Source: an uncultured Selenomonadales bacterium (GTDB lineage: Bacteria > Bacillota > Negativicutes > Selenomonadales > Selenomonadaceae). From it: DNA of 7,870 bases. A model generated the notes under the pieces. It saw only the letters and a program-made list of their open reading frames with translations. It ran no database searches and was not told the origin of the DNA. Shown here piece after piece: positions 1 to 5,621 of the stretch (position 1 is its first letter; every line of letters starts with the position of its first letter). The stretch is from assembly GCA_947165405.1 (NCBI GenBank), contig CAMVAG010000101.1, positions 1 to 7,870 on the forward strand, read 5' to 3'. The translations under genes were made by a program, and so were the position numbers.

Positions 1-70
1 TCTTCTACTTTTCTTTTGCAATGTCATCCGTGACGTCCGGGTTTTAACTCACAGCTGTTTTTGAAAAAGT
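1..70. other. Region downstream of the DUF362 gene
   Basis: This stretch follows the DUF362 stop (minus strand). I see no convincing terminator hairpin with a T tract and no gene start with a ribosome binding site, so the operon may continue beyond the left edge. Confidence 0.4.
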
Positions 71-1039
71 TTAATCAATCGTAATCAGTTCGTATTGAGT
101 GTTGCCCATTTTGAGTTCAGCCATTGCCGAAAGCTGACGCAAACCTTTTTTTGATTCGATACGCTCGCGCAAATCTTTTGTATCGGGCGCGGCGTAAACC
201 AAATCAATCGACGCTTGGTCAATCGCAAGAATATCCGTCGAAGCCAAAATCCCGATATCGGCACAAGTCGGTTCGGCAGCCGAAGTTCCCGCGCAGTCGC
301 AATCAACGCTCATTCGACGCATGACATTGATAAAGACAATCTGCTTGCCGAAGTGATCACAAATCGCTTTGCCGCTGTCCGCCATAAGCTCCATAAAAAT
401 TTCGCCCGTGACCCACTTGCCGTAATCTTTGACGCCGTGAACTTGCAATTTGCCGACTTTGCCGCTCGCGCAACCGATAGCGATATTTTTCAAGCTGCCG
501 CCGAAGCCGCCCATGCCGTGTCCTTTGAAATGCGTCAAGACAATCAGCGAATCGTAATCCGCCAAGTGTTTGCCCATTGCAACTTCCTTGAGATGAAAGC
601 CGCCGTTGACCGGAAAATTTATATCACCGTCCGCGTCAATGATATCGACGGGGCAGAAAGTCCAGCCGTTTGTCTGCAAAGTTTTTCTGTGCTTGGCAGT
701 GTCCGAACGCCCGCCGCCGTAAGCAACATTCGCCTCGATTATCGTCGAATTCGGAACTTGCGCTTGGAAAGCTTGAACCATGTCACGCGGCAAGATATTC
801 GGACCGTGAGGCTCGCCCGTGTGAAGTTTGATTGCAACCTTGCCCGTGACGAGCGCGTTTATTTTTTTGTAAAGCTCAATCAAATGTTCGGCGTCGATTT
901 TTTTTGTGAAATAAACAGTGGATTTTTCGGCAGTGGAAAATTTTTCGGCAGTAACTTCAGAGATTCCGAATTGACCGACAGCCGCGCCGAGTGCCGCGAC
1001 GCCCGCTATCTTGAAAAATCCGCGTCTGGTAATTTCCAT
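71..1039 (-). CDS. Tat-exported DUF362 (COG2768-like) protein
   Basis: A 322-residue DUF362-family protein, probably a redox or Fe-S-linked protein exported by the Tat system; its reaction is unknown. Residues 4-10 (TRRGFFK) are a twin-arginine motif, followed by a hydrophobic stretch at about 11-22. Family landmarks are KLHTGEPHGPNILPRD (71-86), THFKGHGMGGFGGSLKNIAIGC (169-190, Cys190), DCDC (246-249) and DIGILASTDILAIDQAS (261-277). COG2768 relatives, as I remember them, carry a two-cluster ferredoxin insert between the GC motif and the DCDC motif. Here those are only about 56 residues apart and no CxxCxxC is present, so this is a short form. The ATG is preceded by GGAGG at 1047-1051, 7 bp away. 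It starts 12 bp after the flavodoxin stop, so the two are almost certainly co-transcribed. DUF362 membership is firm; function is inferred. Confidence 0.88.
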   Translation of the reverse strand: MEITRRGFFKIAGVAALGAAVGQFGISEVTAEKFSTAEKSTVYFTKKIDAEHLIELYKKINALVTGKVAIKLHTGEPHGPNILPRDMVQAFQAQVPNSTIIEANVAYGGGRSDTAKHRKTLQTNGWTFCPVDIIDADGDINFPVNGGFHLKEVAMGKHLADYDSLIVLTHFKGHGMGGFGGSLKNIAIGCASGKVGKLQVHGVKDYGKWVTGEIFMELMADSGKAICDHFGKQIVFINVMRRMSVDCDCAGTSAAEPTCADIGILASTDILAIDQASIDLVYAAPDTKDLRERIESKKGLRQLSAMAELKMGNTQYELITID

Positions 1040-1051
1040 GATAAAACCTCC

Positions 1052-1657
1052 TTAAATCAAACCGAGCCTCCTCAATTTTTCTTCGACGACAGATTCGGCT
1101 TGCGAACGATTATTTTGAGCAACGGCTCCGCGCAATTCGAAGCCTTGCAAAATTTTCGCGGTCGGGCAAGTCAGAGAAATTGTTTGGTCGGTGCTTGAAA
1201 GACCGCTGCCGCCGTGTGTGCAGAAGGGAACAATTTTTTTTCCGCCGAAGTCGTGACCCTCAAGGAAAGTGTAAACAATTTGCGGTGCGTCTCCGTACCA
1301 GATGGGATAGCCGACGAAAATTATATCGTAGCCGGAAATGTCGATGTCCCCGACGAACGGCGGACGCGCTTTGGTTGCCTTCTCGCGGCTTGCAACTTTT
1401 TTGCATTCCTCGTAGTCGACGGGGTAAGGCGTGACTGGTTTAATTTCAAAAATATCTGCGCCGGTTTTGGTCGCGATGATTTCTGCAACGATAGCCGTGT
1501 TGCCTTTGGTGATGTTGCCCAGCCCGTATTCCTCGCCCGTGCGTGAATAGTAAACGATTAAAATTTTTTCATTTGTCGCGGCGTGAACCTTCCCGAACGA
1601 AAACAAAAGACCTGCCGTGCCCGCGAGCTTTAAAAAATTTCTGCGTGTGATGTTCAT
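1052..1657 (-). CDS. Tat-exported flavodoxin (Flavodoxin_4 type)
   Basis: A 201-residue FMN-binding flavodoxin with a Tat signal, expected to fold with FMN in the cytoplasm and work outside the membrane as an electron carrier or small reductase. Residues 4-10 read TRRNFLK, a near-consensus Tat motif. A short hydrophobic segment (11-21) and a likely AXA site (VHA, residues 24-26) follow. The mature domain begins KILIVYYSRTG (31-41), with a GNT phosphate-binding loop at 52-54, FVGYPIWYGDAPQIV (114-128) and PFCTHGGSG (144-152), all typical of Flavodoxin_4. The frame stays open to 1858, but I start at 1657: the Tat motif sits at that N-terminus, GGAGG lies at 1665-1669 with 7-bp spacing, and a promoter lies just upstream inside the longer frame. 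It is the first gene of an operon with the DUF362 gene. Partner and substrate are unknown. Confidence 0.9.
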   Translation of the reverse strand: MNITRRNFLKLAGTAGLLFSFGKVHAATNEKILIVYYSRTGEEYGLGNITKGNTAIVAEIIATKTGADIFEIKPVTPYPVDYEECKKVASREKATKARPPFVGDIDISGYDIIFVGYPIWYGDAPQIVYTFLEGHDFGGKKIVPFCTHGGSGLSSTDQTISLTCPTAKILQGFELRGAVAQNNRSQAESVVEEKLRRLGLI

Positions 1658-1687
1658 ATCAAAACCTCCAAAAAATTTCTTGCATTG

Positions 1688-1717
1688 ATTATAAAATTTT
1701 GAGTTGACTCCATGCAA
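1688..1717 (-). promoter_or_regulatory. Promoter for the flavodoxin-DUF362 operon
   Basis: Read on the minus strand, a perfect -10 TATAAT (1688-1693) lies 18 bp from a weak -35 TTGCAT (1712-1717). Transcription would begin near 1681, giving a leader of about 24 nt before the ATG at 1657. A long spacer with a weak -35 and a dyad in the spacer fits an activator-dependent promoter. Confidence 0.6.
1697..1714 (-). promoter_or_regulatory. Putative MerR-family operator in the spacer
   Basis: The minus strand reads CATGGAGT-CA-ACTCAAAA between the -35 and -10. The core GAGT-N2-ACTC is a perfect inverted repeat, and the whole resembles the CTTGGAGT-N2-ACTCCAAG operator of the AdhR/NmlR branch of MerR regulators (7 of 8 bases in one half, 6 of 8 in the other, by eye). 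No MerR-type gene lies in the window, so the regulator would be encoded elsewhere. Confidence 0.45.
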
Positions 1718-1792
1718 ATGATTTAAGCAAAAAAAAATCTGCGACCACTTTTGCCACAGAAAAATTTTTAATGTTTTCTTTGCTGTCAGATT

Positions 1793-1821
1793 TAGACAAA
1801 ACACTTTGGCTTTGATAAAAT
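1793..1821 (+). promoter_or_regulatory. Promoter for the small-protein pair
   Basis: TAGACA (1793-1798) and TAAAAT (1816-1821) are separated by 17 bp, each matching five of six consensus bases. Transcription would start near 1828 and give a ~29-nt leader containing the purine-rich ribosome binding site AGAGGAAAGGA (1836-1846). The promoter is divergent from the flavodoxin promoter, about 100 bp away. Confidence 0.6.
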
Positions 1822-1856
1822 TAATGAAACAAAACAGAGGAAAGGAATGAAACAAC

Positions 1857-1940
1857 ATGGAATCTTTAACTTTAATTATCAGTCTCGCGGCATTGTGTAT
1901 TTCGTGCTACACAATTTATTTGGTATTGCGTCATGCCTAG
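1857..1940 (+). CDS. 27-residue single-span membrane peptide
   Basis: A small ORF encoding 27 residues (begins MESLTLIISL, ends YLVLRHA). Residues 4-24 form one uninterrupted hydrophobic segment with two cysteines (14, 17) and a basic end (Arg25-His26). This is the profile of a single-pass membrane peptide with the positive end inside. AGAGGAAAGGA ends 10 bp before the ATG. The stop overlaps the next gene (shared 8 bases ATGCCTAG), so translation of the two is probably coupled. A competing ATG at 1847 opens a different frame that looks non-coding. I do not recognise the family. It could be a small regulatory membrane protein, a type I toxin-like peptide, or a translated leader. Hydrophobicity, promoter, ribosome binding site and overlap support reality; conservation is untested. 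Confidence 0.5.
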   Translation: MESLTLIISLAALCISCYTIYLVLRHA

Positions 1941-2127
1941 AGGCGGGCGTCGTGAAGGCGCAGGCAGAAATGCAGGCTGGCGCAAACCCGAAGGTGTACG
2001 TCCTCAAAAACAAATGCGCGCTTATCCCGAAGAGTGGGAATTGATTCAACGTTTCGCCAAGCTCATCAAGTACGGAGACAAAGAAGCTTGCATAAAATTC
2101 CTCGACGAACAAGAACAATCGCAGTAA
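1933..2127 (+). CDS. 64-residue basic protein, AT-hook-like N-terminus
   Basis: A 64-residue protein of unknown function. The first ~25 residues are rich in Gly and Arg (PRGGRREGAGRNAGWRKPEG), like the AT-hook-like tails of small DNA-associated proteins found in phages and plasmids. The remainder (about 27-60; EEWELIQRFAKLIKYGDKEA is typical) is predicted mostly helical. A nucleic-acid-binding role is plausible but inferred. The ATG lies inside the last codons of the 27-residue peptide and has no convincing ribosome binding site of its own, so it probably depends on coupled translation. The gene ends 10 bp before a terminator hairpin, making a compact two-gene unit. Ribbon-helix-helix or phage-derived origin are alternatives I cannot exclude. 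Confidence 0.65.
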   Translation: MPRGGRREGAGRNAGWRKPEGVRPQKQMRAYPEEWELIQRFAKLIKYGDKEACIKFLDEQEQSQ

Positions 2128-2137
2128 AAAATTTTTC

Positions 2138-2162
2138 GGCACCGTTCGCGGTGTCATTTTTT
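2138..2162 (+). terminator. Terminator after the small-protein pair, probably bidirectional
   Basis: A 7-bp stem (GGCACCG 2138-2144 with CGGTGTC 2149-2155, one G-T pair) closed by a TTCG tetraloop is followed by six T from 2157. On the minus strand the same hairpin comes immediately after the nuclease gene's stop codon and is followed by A5T6 (2131-2136), so it likely ends the sec operon as well. The stop codon of the minus-strand gene lies at the edge of the plus-strand T tract. Confidence 0.75.
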
Positions 2163-3027
2163 ATTCCGATAAGAAATTTTTTAAGGGTACACCATTTTGT
2201 GTTCGCCATTCCAACAAGCCGTTTGCGTTATTTCCAACAACAAATTCTGCTGCCGTCGATGCCGAATTAAATTCAATATCCTCAATTAAACGCCCGTTTA
2301 CAACTTTTTCAGAGCGACGTAATTTTTTCAGCGGCGCAGATAATCTTTCTGTTTCATGCGGAGAAATTTCACTGCCCGCCAAAACTTTAAAGCCCGTCGC
2401 TGTTCGTTTCATCTTCGCGTCGAGGGTGCGTCCGAGTGATTTTATCTTGCGTGAGAGGAAAAAAATTCCATCGTCTTCAACGACAGGCGGCGTAGGATTT
2501 TTTTGCGGCGGCTCAAAAATTTTGTAGCCGATTGCACTCAAAACCAGTTGCGCAAATTCGGCGTGGTCTTCGAGGTCGCTTTCTTTTTCTTCGGTGATGT
2601 TGCCGGGCGAAGGGTCGTTGCCGTTTTTGACGGAATAGCGTCCCGCCTTAATCGCCATGTTGCAAAATTTGTGTTCGAGCCAACTGATTTCCGTCGCGCC
2701 GAAAGAATTGTTCGATGTGGTGAGGATAATTGCCTCCGTCCAAAAATTTTTGTCGGCGTTGCGTTCGTGTTCGTTGAGGCGATTGAGAATGCCTCTGCCG
2801 TTCTTGCGACTGCCCGCTTGCCCGATATAAATCGTCGGTTGCTCATTCTCTTCGCCGAGCAAAAAATAAACGCCGTCATTTTCCAAGCCGTCAAGCTTTT
2901 TGCAGTTCGCCAAATCTTTGCGCGGAATGCGGAAGATAACGCCTGTCCTGCTGTTGATTGTGCATTTGATTCGCCCGTTCGCCGTGCCGTCGAGCAAAAG
3001 CAAATTTATCGCTGTAGATTTTGCCAT
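2161..3027 (-). CDS. GIY-YIG nuclease-family protein with DUF4357
   Basis: A 288-residue protein with a GIY-YIG-type nuclease domain and a C-terminal DUF4357 domain. In the nuclease part, GVYF (52-55) and IYIGQAG (66-72) are the two signature strands, with Arg83 in LNRLNEH and Glu118 in WLEHKF as candidate catalytic Arg and metal-binding Glu. TEEKESDLEDH (145-155) starts a helix typical of this subgroup. Residues about 230-286 (SAPLKKL ... ANGLLEWRTQNGVPL) match DUF4357. Biological role and DNA target are not established; such proteins are often described as stand-alone nuclease-family proteins, sometimes near restriction or defence genes. The ATG has GGGAG (3035-3039) 7 bp upstream and starts 15 bp after the secF stop with no terminator between, so it is the third gene of the sec operon. 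Domain calls are firm; activity is unproven. Confidence 0.85.
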   Translation of the reverse strand: MAKSTAINLLLLDGTANGRIKCTINSRTGVIFRIPRKDLANCKKLDGLENDGVYFLLGEENEQPTIYIGQAGSRKNGRGILNRLNEHERNADKNFWTEAIILTTSNNSFGATEISWLEHKFCNMAIKAGRYSVKNGNDPSPGNITEEKESDLEDHAEFAQLVLSAIGYKIFEPPQKNPTPPVVEDDGIFFLSRKIKSLGRTLDAKMKRTATGFKVLAGSEISPHETERLSAPLKKLRRSEKVVNGRLIEDIEFNSASTAAEFVVGNNANGLLEWRTQNGVPLKNFLSE

Positions 3028-3042
3028 GTCTTATCTCCCAAA

Positions 3043-3930
3043 TTATTTCTTGCCGCCGAATTTTCTAAGCTCAAGCCACAGAGGACCCGCGATAAAGATT
3101 GAGGAATAGCAACCGCTCATGAAGCCGACGATTAAAGCAAATGCAAAATCTTTTGTCGTTTCGCCGCCGAAGAAGAACAGCGCGAAGGTCGTGAACAAAC
3201 AGGTGAAGACGGTGTACAGCGAACGAGTCAAGGTTTGATAAATCGAACGGTTGACAAGATTGACAACGTCTCCGCCGCGCCTGAAGTGCAATTTCAAATT
3301 TTCGCGTATCCTGTCGAAGATAACGATAGTGTCGTTGATTGAGTAGCCGACGACCGTCAAAAGTGCCGCGACGAACGAGGAATCAACTTGCCGCTGCGTG
3401 AACGAGAAGAGAGCCAAAACGATTAAAATATCGTGGACGAGAGCCGCAACCGCCGCGATACCGAAACGCAATTCAAAACGATAGGCGACGTACAAAATTA
3501 TCAGTGCCCAAGAAATTACCAGAGCAAGTACCGCGTTCAAAATCAATTCGCCGCCGATGACCGCGCCGACTTTTTCTTCGCGCAAGACTTCATAACTTCC
3601 GACTTTATCTTTAATCGCCGCCATGACTTCTTTGCGCTGAACCTCTTCCAAGTCGACGGTGCGAATCATAACGTCTGTTGAAGTTGCAACGTCTGAAGTT
3701 TCGCCGGAAAGTTGAATCGTTGCTCCGTCAAGCCCGAAGGGTTTCAAGCTTTCGCGGACTTGAGCAATCGCCACGGGTTGAGAAAATTTCAAATCGATAA
3801 TCGTGCCGCCCGTGAAGTCAATCCCGAAATTAAAGCCGCGTGTCAGCATAGAGATTAAGCCGGGAACAATCACGAGCAAGGAAATGATAAACCACATCTT
3901 GCCGCGACCGGCAATGTCAAATTTCGGCAT
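3043..3930 (-). CDS. secF: Protein translocase subunit SecF
   Basis: SecF, 295 residues, partner of SecD in the accessory Sec translocase complex that uses the proton-motive force to complete export across the inner membrane. Membrane segment 1 lies at about 12-29. GIDFTGG (36-42) is the signature of the first periplasmic domain. Residues 120-290 hold five further membrane segments, with VGYSINDTIVIFDRIREN (194-211; Asp200 and Asp206 are conserved) and the helix NRSIYQTLTRSLYT (227-240). The ATG shares one base with the secD stop (TAATG), with GGAGG at 3941-3945 inside the end of secD, so translation is coupled. Length and motifs are normal and no defect is seen. Confidence 0.97.
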   Translation of the reverse strand: MPKFDIAGRGKMWFIISLLVIVPGLISMLTRGFNFGIDFTGGTIIDLKFSQPVAIAQVRESLKPFGLDGATIQLSGETSDVATSTDVMIRTVDLEEVQRKEVMAAIKDKVGSYEVLREEKVGAVIGGELILNAVLALVISWALIILYVAYRFELRFGIAAVAALVHDILIVLALFSFTQRQVDSSFVAALLTVVGYSINDTIVIFDRIRENLKLHFRRGGDVVNLVNRSIYQTLTRSLYTVFTCLFTTFALFFFGGETTKDFAFALIVGFMSGCYSSIFIAGPLWLELRKFGGKK

Positions 3931-5180
3931 TATGACTTCACCTCCTTGGAAGAATCAAACAACACGAAGCCGTCAGCTCCGTAAGCCGAAGGACTCTCCA
4001 CGATTTTTGCGTTGACCAAAAGTTTCAGCAGGAATTGCGTTAAGCTTACCGCCGTCAACATGCTCAACAAAACGCCCAAGCCCAAAGTTATTGCAAAGCC
4101 GCGAATGGTGCCCGTGCCGAAGAGGAATAAAACGCCCGCCGCGATTATCGTCGTGATGTTCGAATCGAAAATCGTCGTGAAGGCTCGCTTAAAGCCGGCG
4201 TCCATTGCCAAGCGAATCGACTTGCCCAAACGAAATTCCTCTTTGAAGTGTTCAAAAATTAAAACGTTCGCGTCGACCGCCATACCGATTGATAAAATTA
4301 TTCCCGCCACGCCCGGCAGTGTCAACGTCGCGTCCAAACCTTTCAACGTGCCCAAAAGCATGAGCGTGTAAGCCATCAAGCTGATGTCGGCGATAAAGCC
4401 CGGCAAGCGATAGAAAAGAAGCATGAAAACCAAAACCGCCGCGATGCCGATGACGAAGGCGAATTCCGATTTGTCTTTTGAGTCTTGACCGAGCGAAGGG
4501 CCGACGGTGCGCGTTTCGATGATGTTGACTTTGACGGGCAGCGCGCCGCTCCTCAAAAGCACTGCCAAGTGTTGAGCCTCTTCCAAGTCGCGTTGTCCGG
4601 AAATTTCTGCCTTGCCGCCGAGGATAGGTTCGCGAACGACGGGGTTGGTTAAAATTTCTCCGTCGAGGAGGATTGCGATTTGCCGCCCGACATTTTCCAA
4701 AGTCGCGTCAGCAAATTTTTGCGCGCCCTCGTCGCTGAATTCAAGATTGACGACGCATTGACCGTTCTGCTGATTCATTGCGGCTTGTGCGTCTTTGAGG
4801 TCTGTGCCCGTCAAGAGCGTTTTGCCCGTATCGTCTTTGAACTCAAGCATTGCGGTCTTGCCGATTGTCTCAATCGCCTTGTCGGGGTCTTTGATGCCGG
4901 GCAATTCGATTATGACTCGACGTTCGCCCTCGCGCTGAATTATCGGTTCGGTCAAGCCAAGTTCATTGACACGCCGCTCCATGATTGAAACAACTCTTTG
5001 CATTGCGTCCTCGTTGACTTGCGCAATTTCCGTATCCTCCGCCTGCAAGACGACGTGTGTGCCGCCCTGCAAGTCAAGCCCTTGCCGAATCGAATGCGCC
5101 AGCGGGCGAATAAAAATCACAAACACTGCCACAATCGCCGCGAGGCAAATCAGCAGCTTGATTAAACTGTTCGTCCTCAC
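3930..5180 (-). CDS. secD: Protein translocase subunit SecD
   Basis: SecD, 416 residues from the chosen start. With SecF it forms the RND-like complex that assists SecYEG-dependent export. Membrane segment 1 spans about 6-24, followed by GLDLQGG (34-40), the P1 periplasmic domain with ERRVNELGLTEPIIQ (68-82), LRSGALPVKV (209-218) and GPSLGQDS (227-234). The last ~175 residues hold five membrane segments, including GMAVDANVLIFE (299-310, proton-path Asp303) and FKRAFTTIFDSNITT (330-344). I choose the GTG at 5178-5180: it puts the first membrane helix at the N-terminus as in homologues and has GGGAG (5189-5193) 8 bp upstream. The frame stays open upstream to 5508 but contains no ATG. First gene of secD-secF-nuclease. 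Confidence 0.95.
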   Translation of the reverse strand: MRTNSLIKLLICLAAIVAVFVIFIRPLAHSIRQGLDLQGGTHVVLQAEDTEIAQVNEDAMQRVVSIMERRVNELGLTEPIIQREGERRVIIELPGIKDPDKAIETIGKTAMLEFKDDTGKTLLTGTDLKDAQAAMNQQNGQCVVNLEFSDEGAQKFADATLENVGRQIAILLDGEILTNPVVREPILGGKAEISGQRDLEEAQHLAVLLRSGALPVKVNIIETRTVGPSLGQDSKDKSEFAFVIGIAAVLVFMLLFYRLPGFIADISLMAYTLMLLGTLKGLDATLTLPGVAGIILSIGMAVDANVLIFEHFKEEFRLGKSIRLAMDAGFKRAFTTIFDSNITTIIAAGVLFLFGTGTIRGFAITLGLGVLLSMLTAVSLTQFLLKLLVNAKIVESPSAYGADGFVLFDSSKEVKS

Positions 5181-5217
5181 AAAATTTTCTCCCTTCCAAA
5201 TTTCATATTCGCCCGTC

Positions 5218-5246
5218 AATATACTACAACGCCGAATCGAAAACAA
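5218..5246 (-). promoter_or_regulatory. secD: Candidate secD promoter
   Basis: On the minus strand, TTGTTT (5241-5246) and TATATT (5218-5223) are separated by 17 bp. The -10 is good (five of six) and the -35 weak (three of six). Transcription would start near 5211 and leave a ~31-nt leader before the GTG. Upstream of it lie four A-tract/T-tract blocks (centres near 5258, 5274, 5294 and 5370) that could bend DNA or act like UP elements. Confidence 0.4.
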
Positions 5247-5463
5247 CCCGCTTGAAAATTTGCGGCGCAAAAATTTTTCTTGCGTCAAAAAAAATTTCAA
5301 AACGGGAGCGCATGTCAAACGTTCTGTAAATGTCACAATCGTGAAAGAGCCGCCGCTTGAAATGAAAAAATTTTTTCCCTGTGACGAGCGCGCCTGTTTA
5401 AAATTGTCTTCGTGTGTCAAGACATATTTAAAAATCTTTTCGTTCGGATAAACCTCGCGCCTA

Positions 5464-5491
5464 TTGAAATTTATAAAAAGTATGTTATCAT
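5464..5491 (+). promoter_or_regulatory. Extended -10 promoter for the NDH-2 operon
   Basis: TTGAAA (5464-5469) and TATCAT (5486-5491) are 16 bp apart, each matching five of six consensus bases. TG at 5483-5484 gives a TGnTATCAT extended -10. Transcription would start near 5498. The -10 lies inside the dyad GTATG-TTAT-CATAC (5480-5493), which could be a repressor site covering the promoter. Confidence 0.65.
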
Positions 5492-5497
5492 ACGCGA

Positions 5498-5621
5498 AGA
5501 CAACGGGTTAGGGGGTTGTGGTAAGGAGCAGTTCAAAACAAACAGAAACGGGAATCATCCCGAAATATTTTTAGCCCGTTAAGTTAAAATTTTCACTACA
5601 AGTTTCAGGAGGTCTTTTGAA
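5498..5621 (+). promoter_or_regulatory. Possible structured 5' leader of the NDH-2 mRNA
   Basis: The ~124-nt leader can fold into a 9-bp closing stem (AACGGGTTA 5502-5510 with TAGCCCGTT 5572-5580, one G-T pair). This encloses a small hairpin CGGGA-ATCA-TCCCG (5549-5562) followed by AAATATTTTT. A second AACGGG copy (5547-5552) could compete for the same CCCGTT. The enclosed segment is G-rich (GGGGGTTGTGG at 5511-5521). AGGAGG (5607-5612) lies 9 bp before the ATG. I do not recognise a known riboswitch class; a regulatory role is speculative. Confidence 0.35.

Larger units (their letters stand above)
5181..5621. other. Divergent intergenic region, secD / NDH-2
   Basis: This 441-bp gap holds the secD ribosome binding site and promoter on the left, and the NDH-2 promoter, leader and ribosome binding site on the right. 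The middle (about 5250-5460) is AT-rich with repeated A-tracts. I see no RNA gene there. The minus-strand frame continuous with secD is open from 5181 to 5507 but lacks an ATG and a recognisable domain, so I do not call it coding. Confidence 0.6.

Noticed and set aside
1..70. Short minus-strand frames near the left edge
   Set aside because: The longest are a few codons without a ribosome binding site or promoter; nothing supports a gene.
215..1198. 327-codon open frame on the plus strand
   Set aside because: Antisense to the DUF362 and flavodoxin genes, with no ribosome binding site and no recognisable domain; a shadow frame.
1658..1858. N-terminal extension of the flavodoxin frame to 1858
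   Set aside because: It would precede the Tat signal with 67 residues, run through the predicted promoter, and ignore the good ribosome binding site at 1665-1669.
1847..2044. 65-codon frame starting at the ATG at 1847
   Set aside because: Out of frame with both the hydrophobic peptide and the basic protein, and its translation looks random. The overlapping pair explains the locus better.
2161..3027. GIY-YIG protein as a homing endonuclease or part of a mobile intron
   Set aside because: It is a complete stand-alone gene in an operon with a DUF4357 C-terminus. No intron structure or interrupted host gene is visible.
5266..5288. Inverted repeat GGCGCAA...TTGCGTC as a terminator
   Set aside because: It has a G-T pair and a 9-base AT loop, and no T tract follows on either strand; it is likely a by-product of the A-tract-rich sequence.
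5181..5420. SecD start at the TTG near 5420 (496 residues)
   Set aside because: Homologous SecD proteins begin at the first membrane helix; the GTG at 5180 has a proper ribosome binding site, and the extension has no domain.
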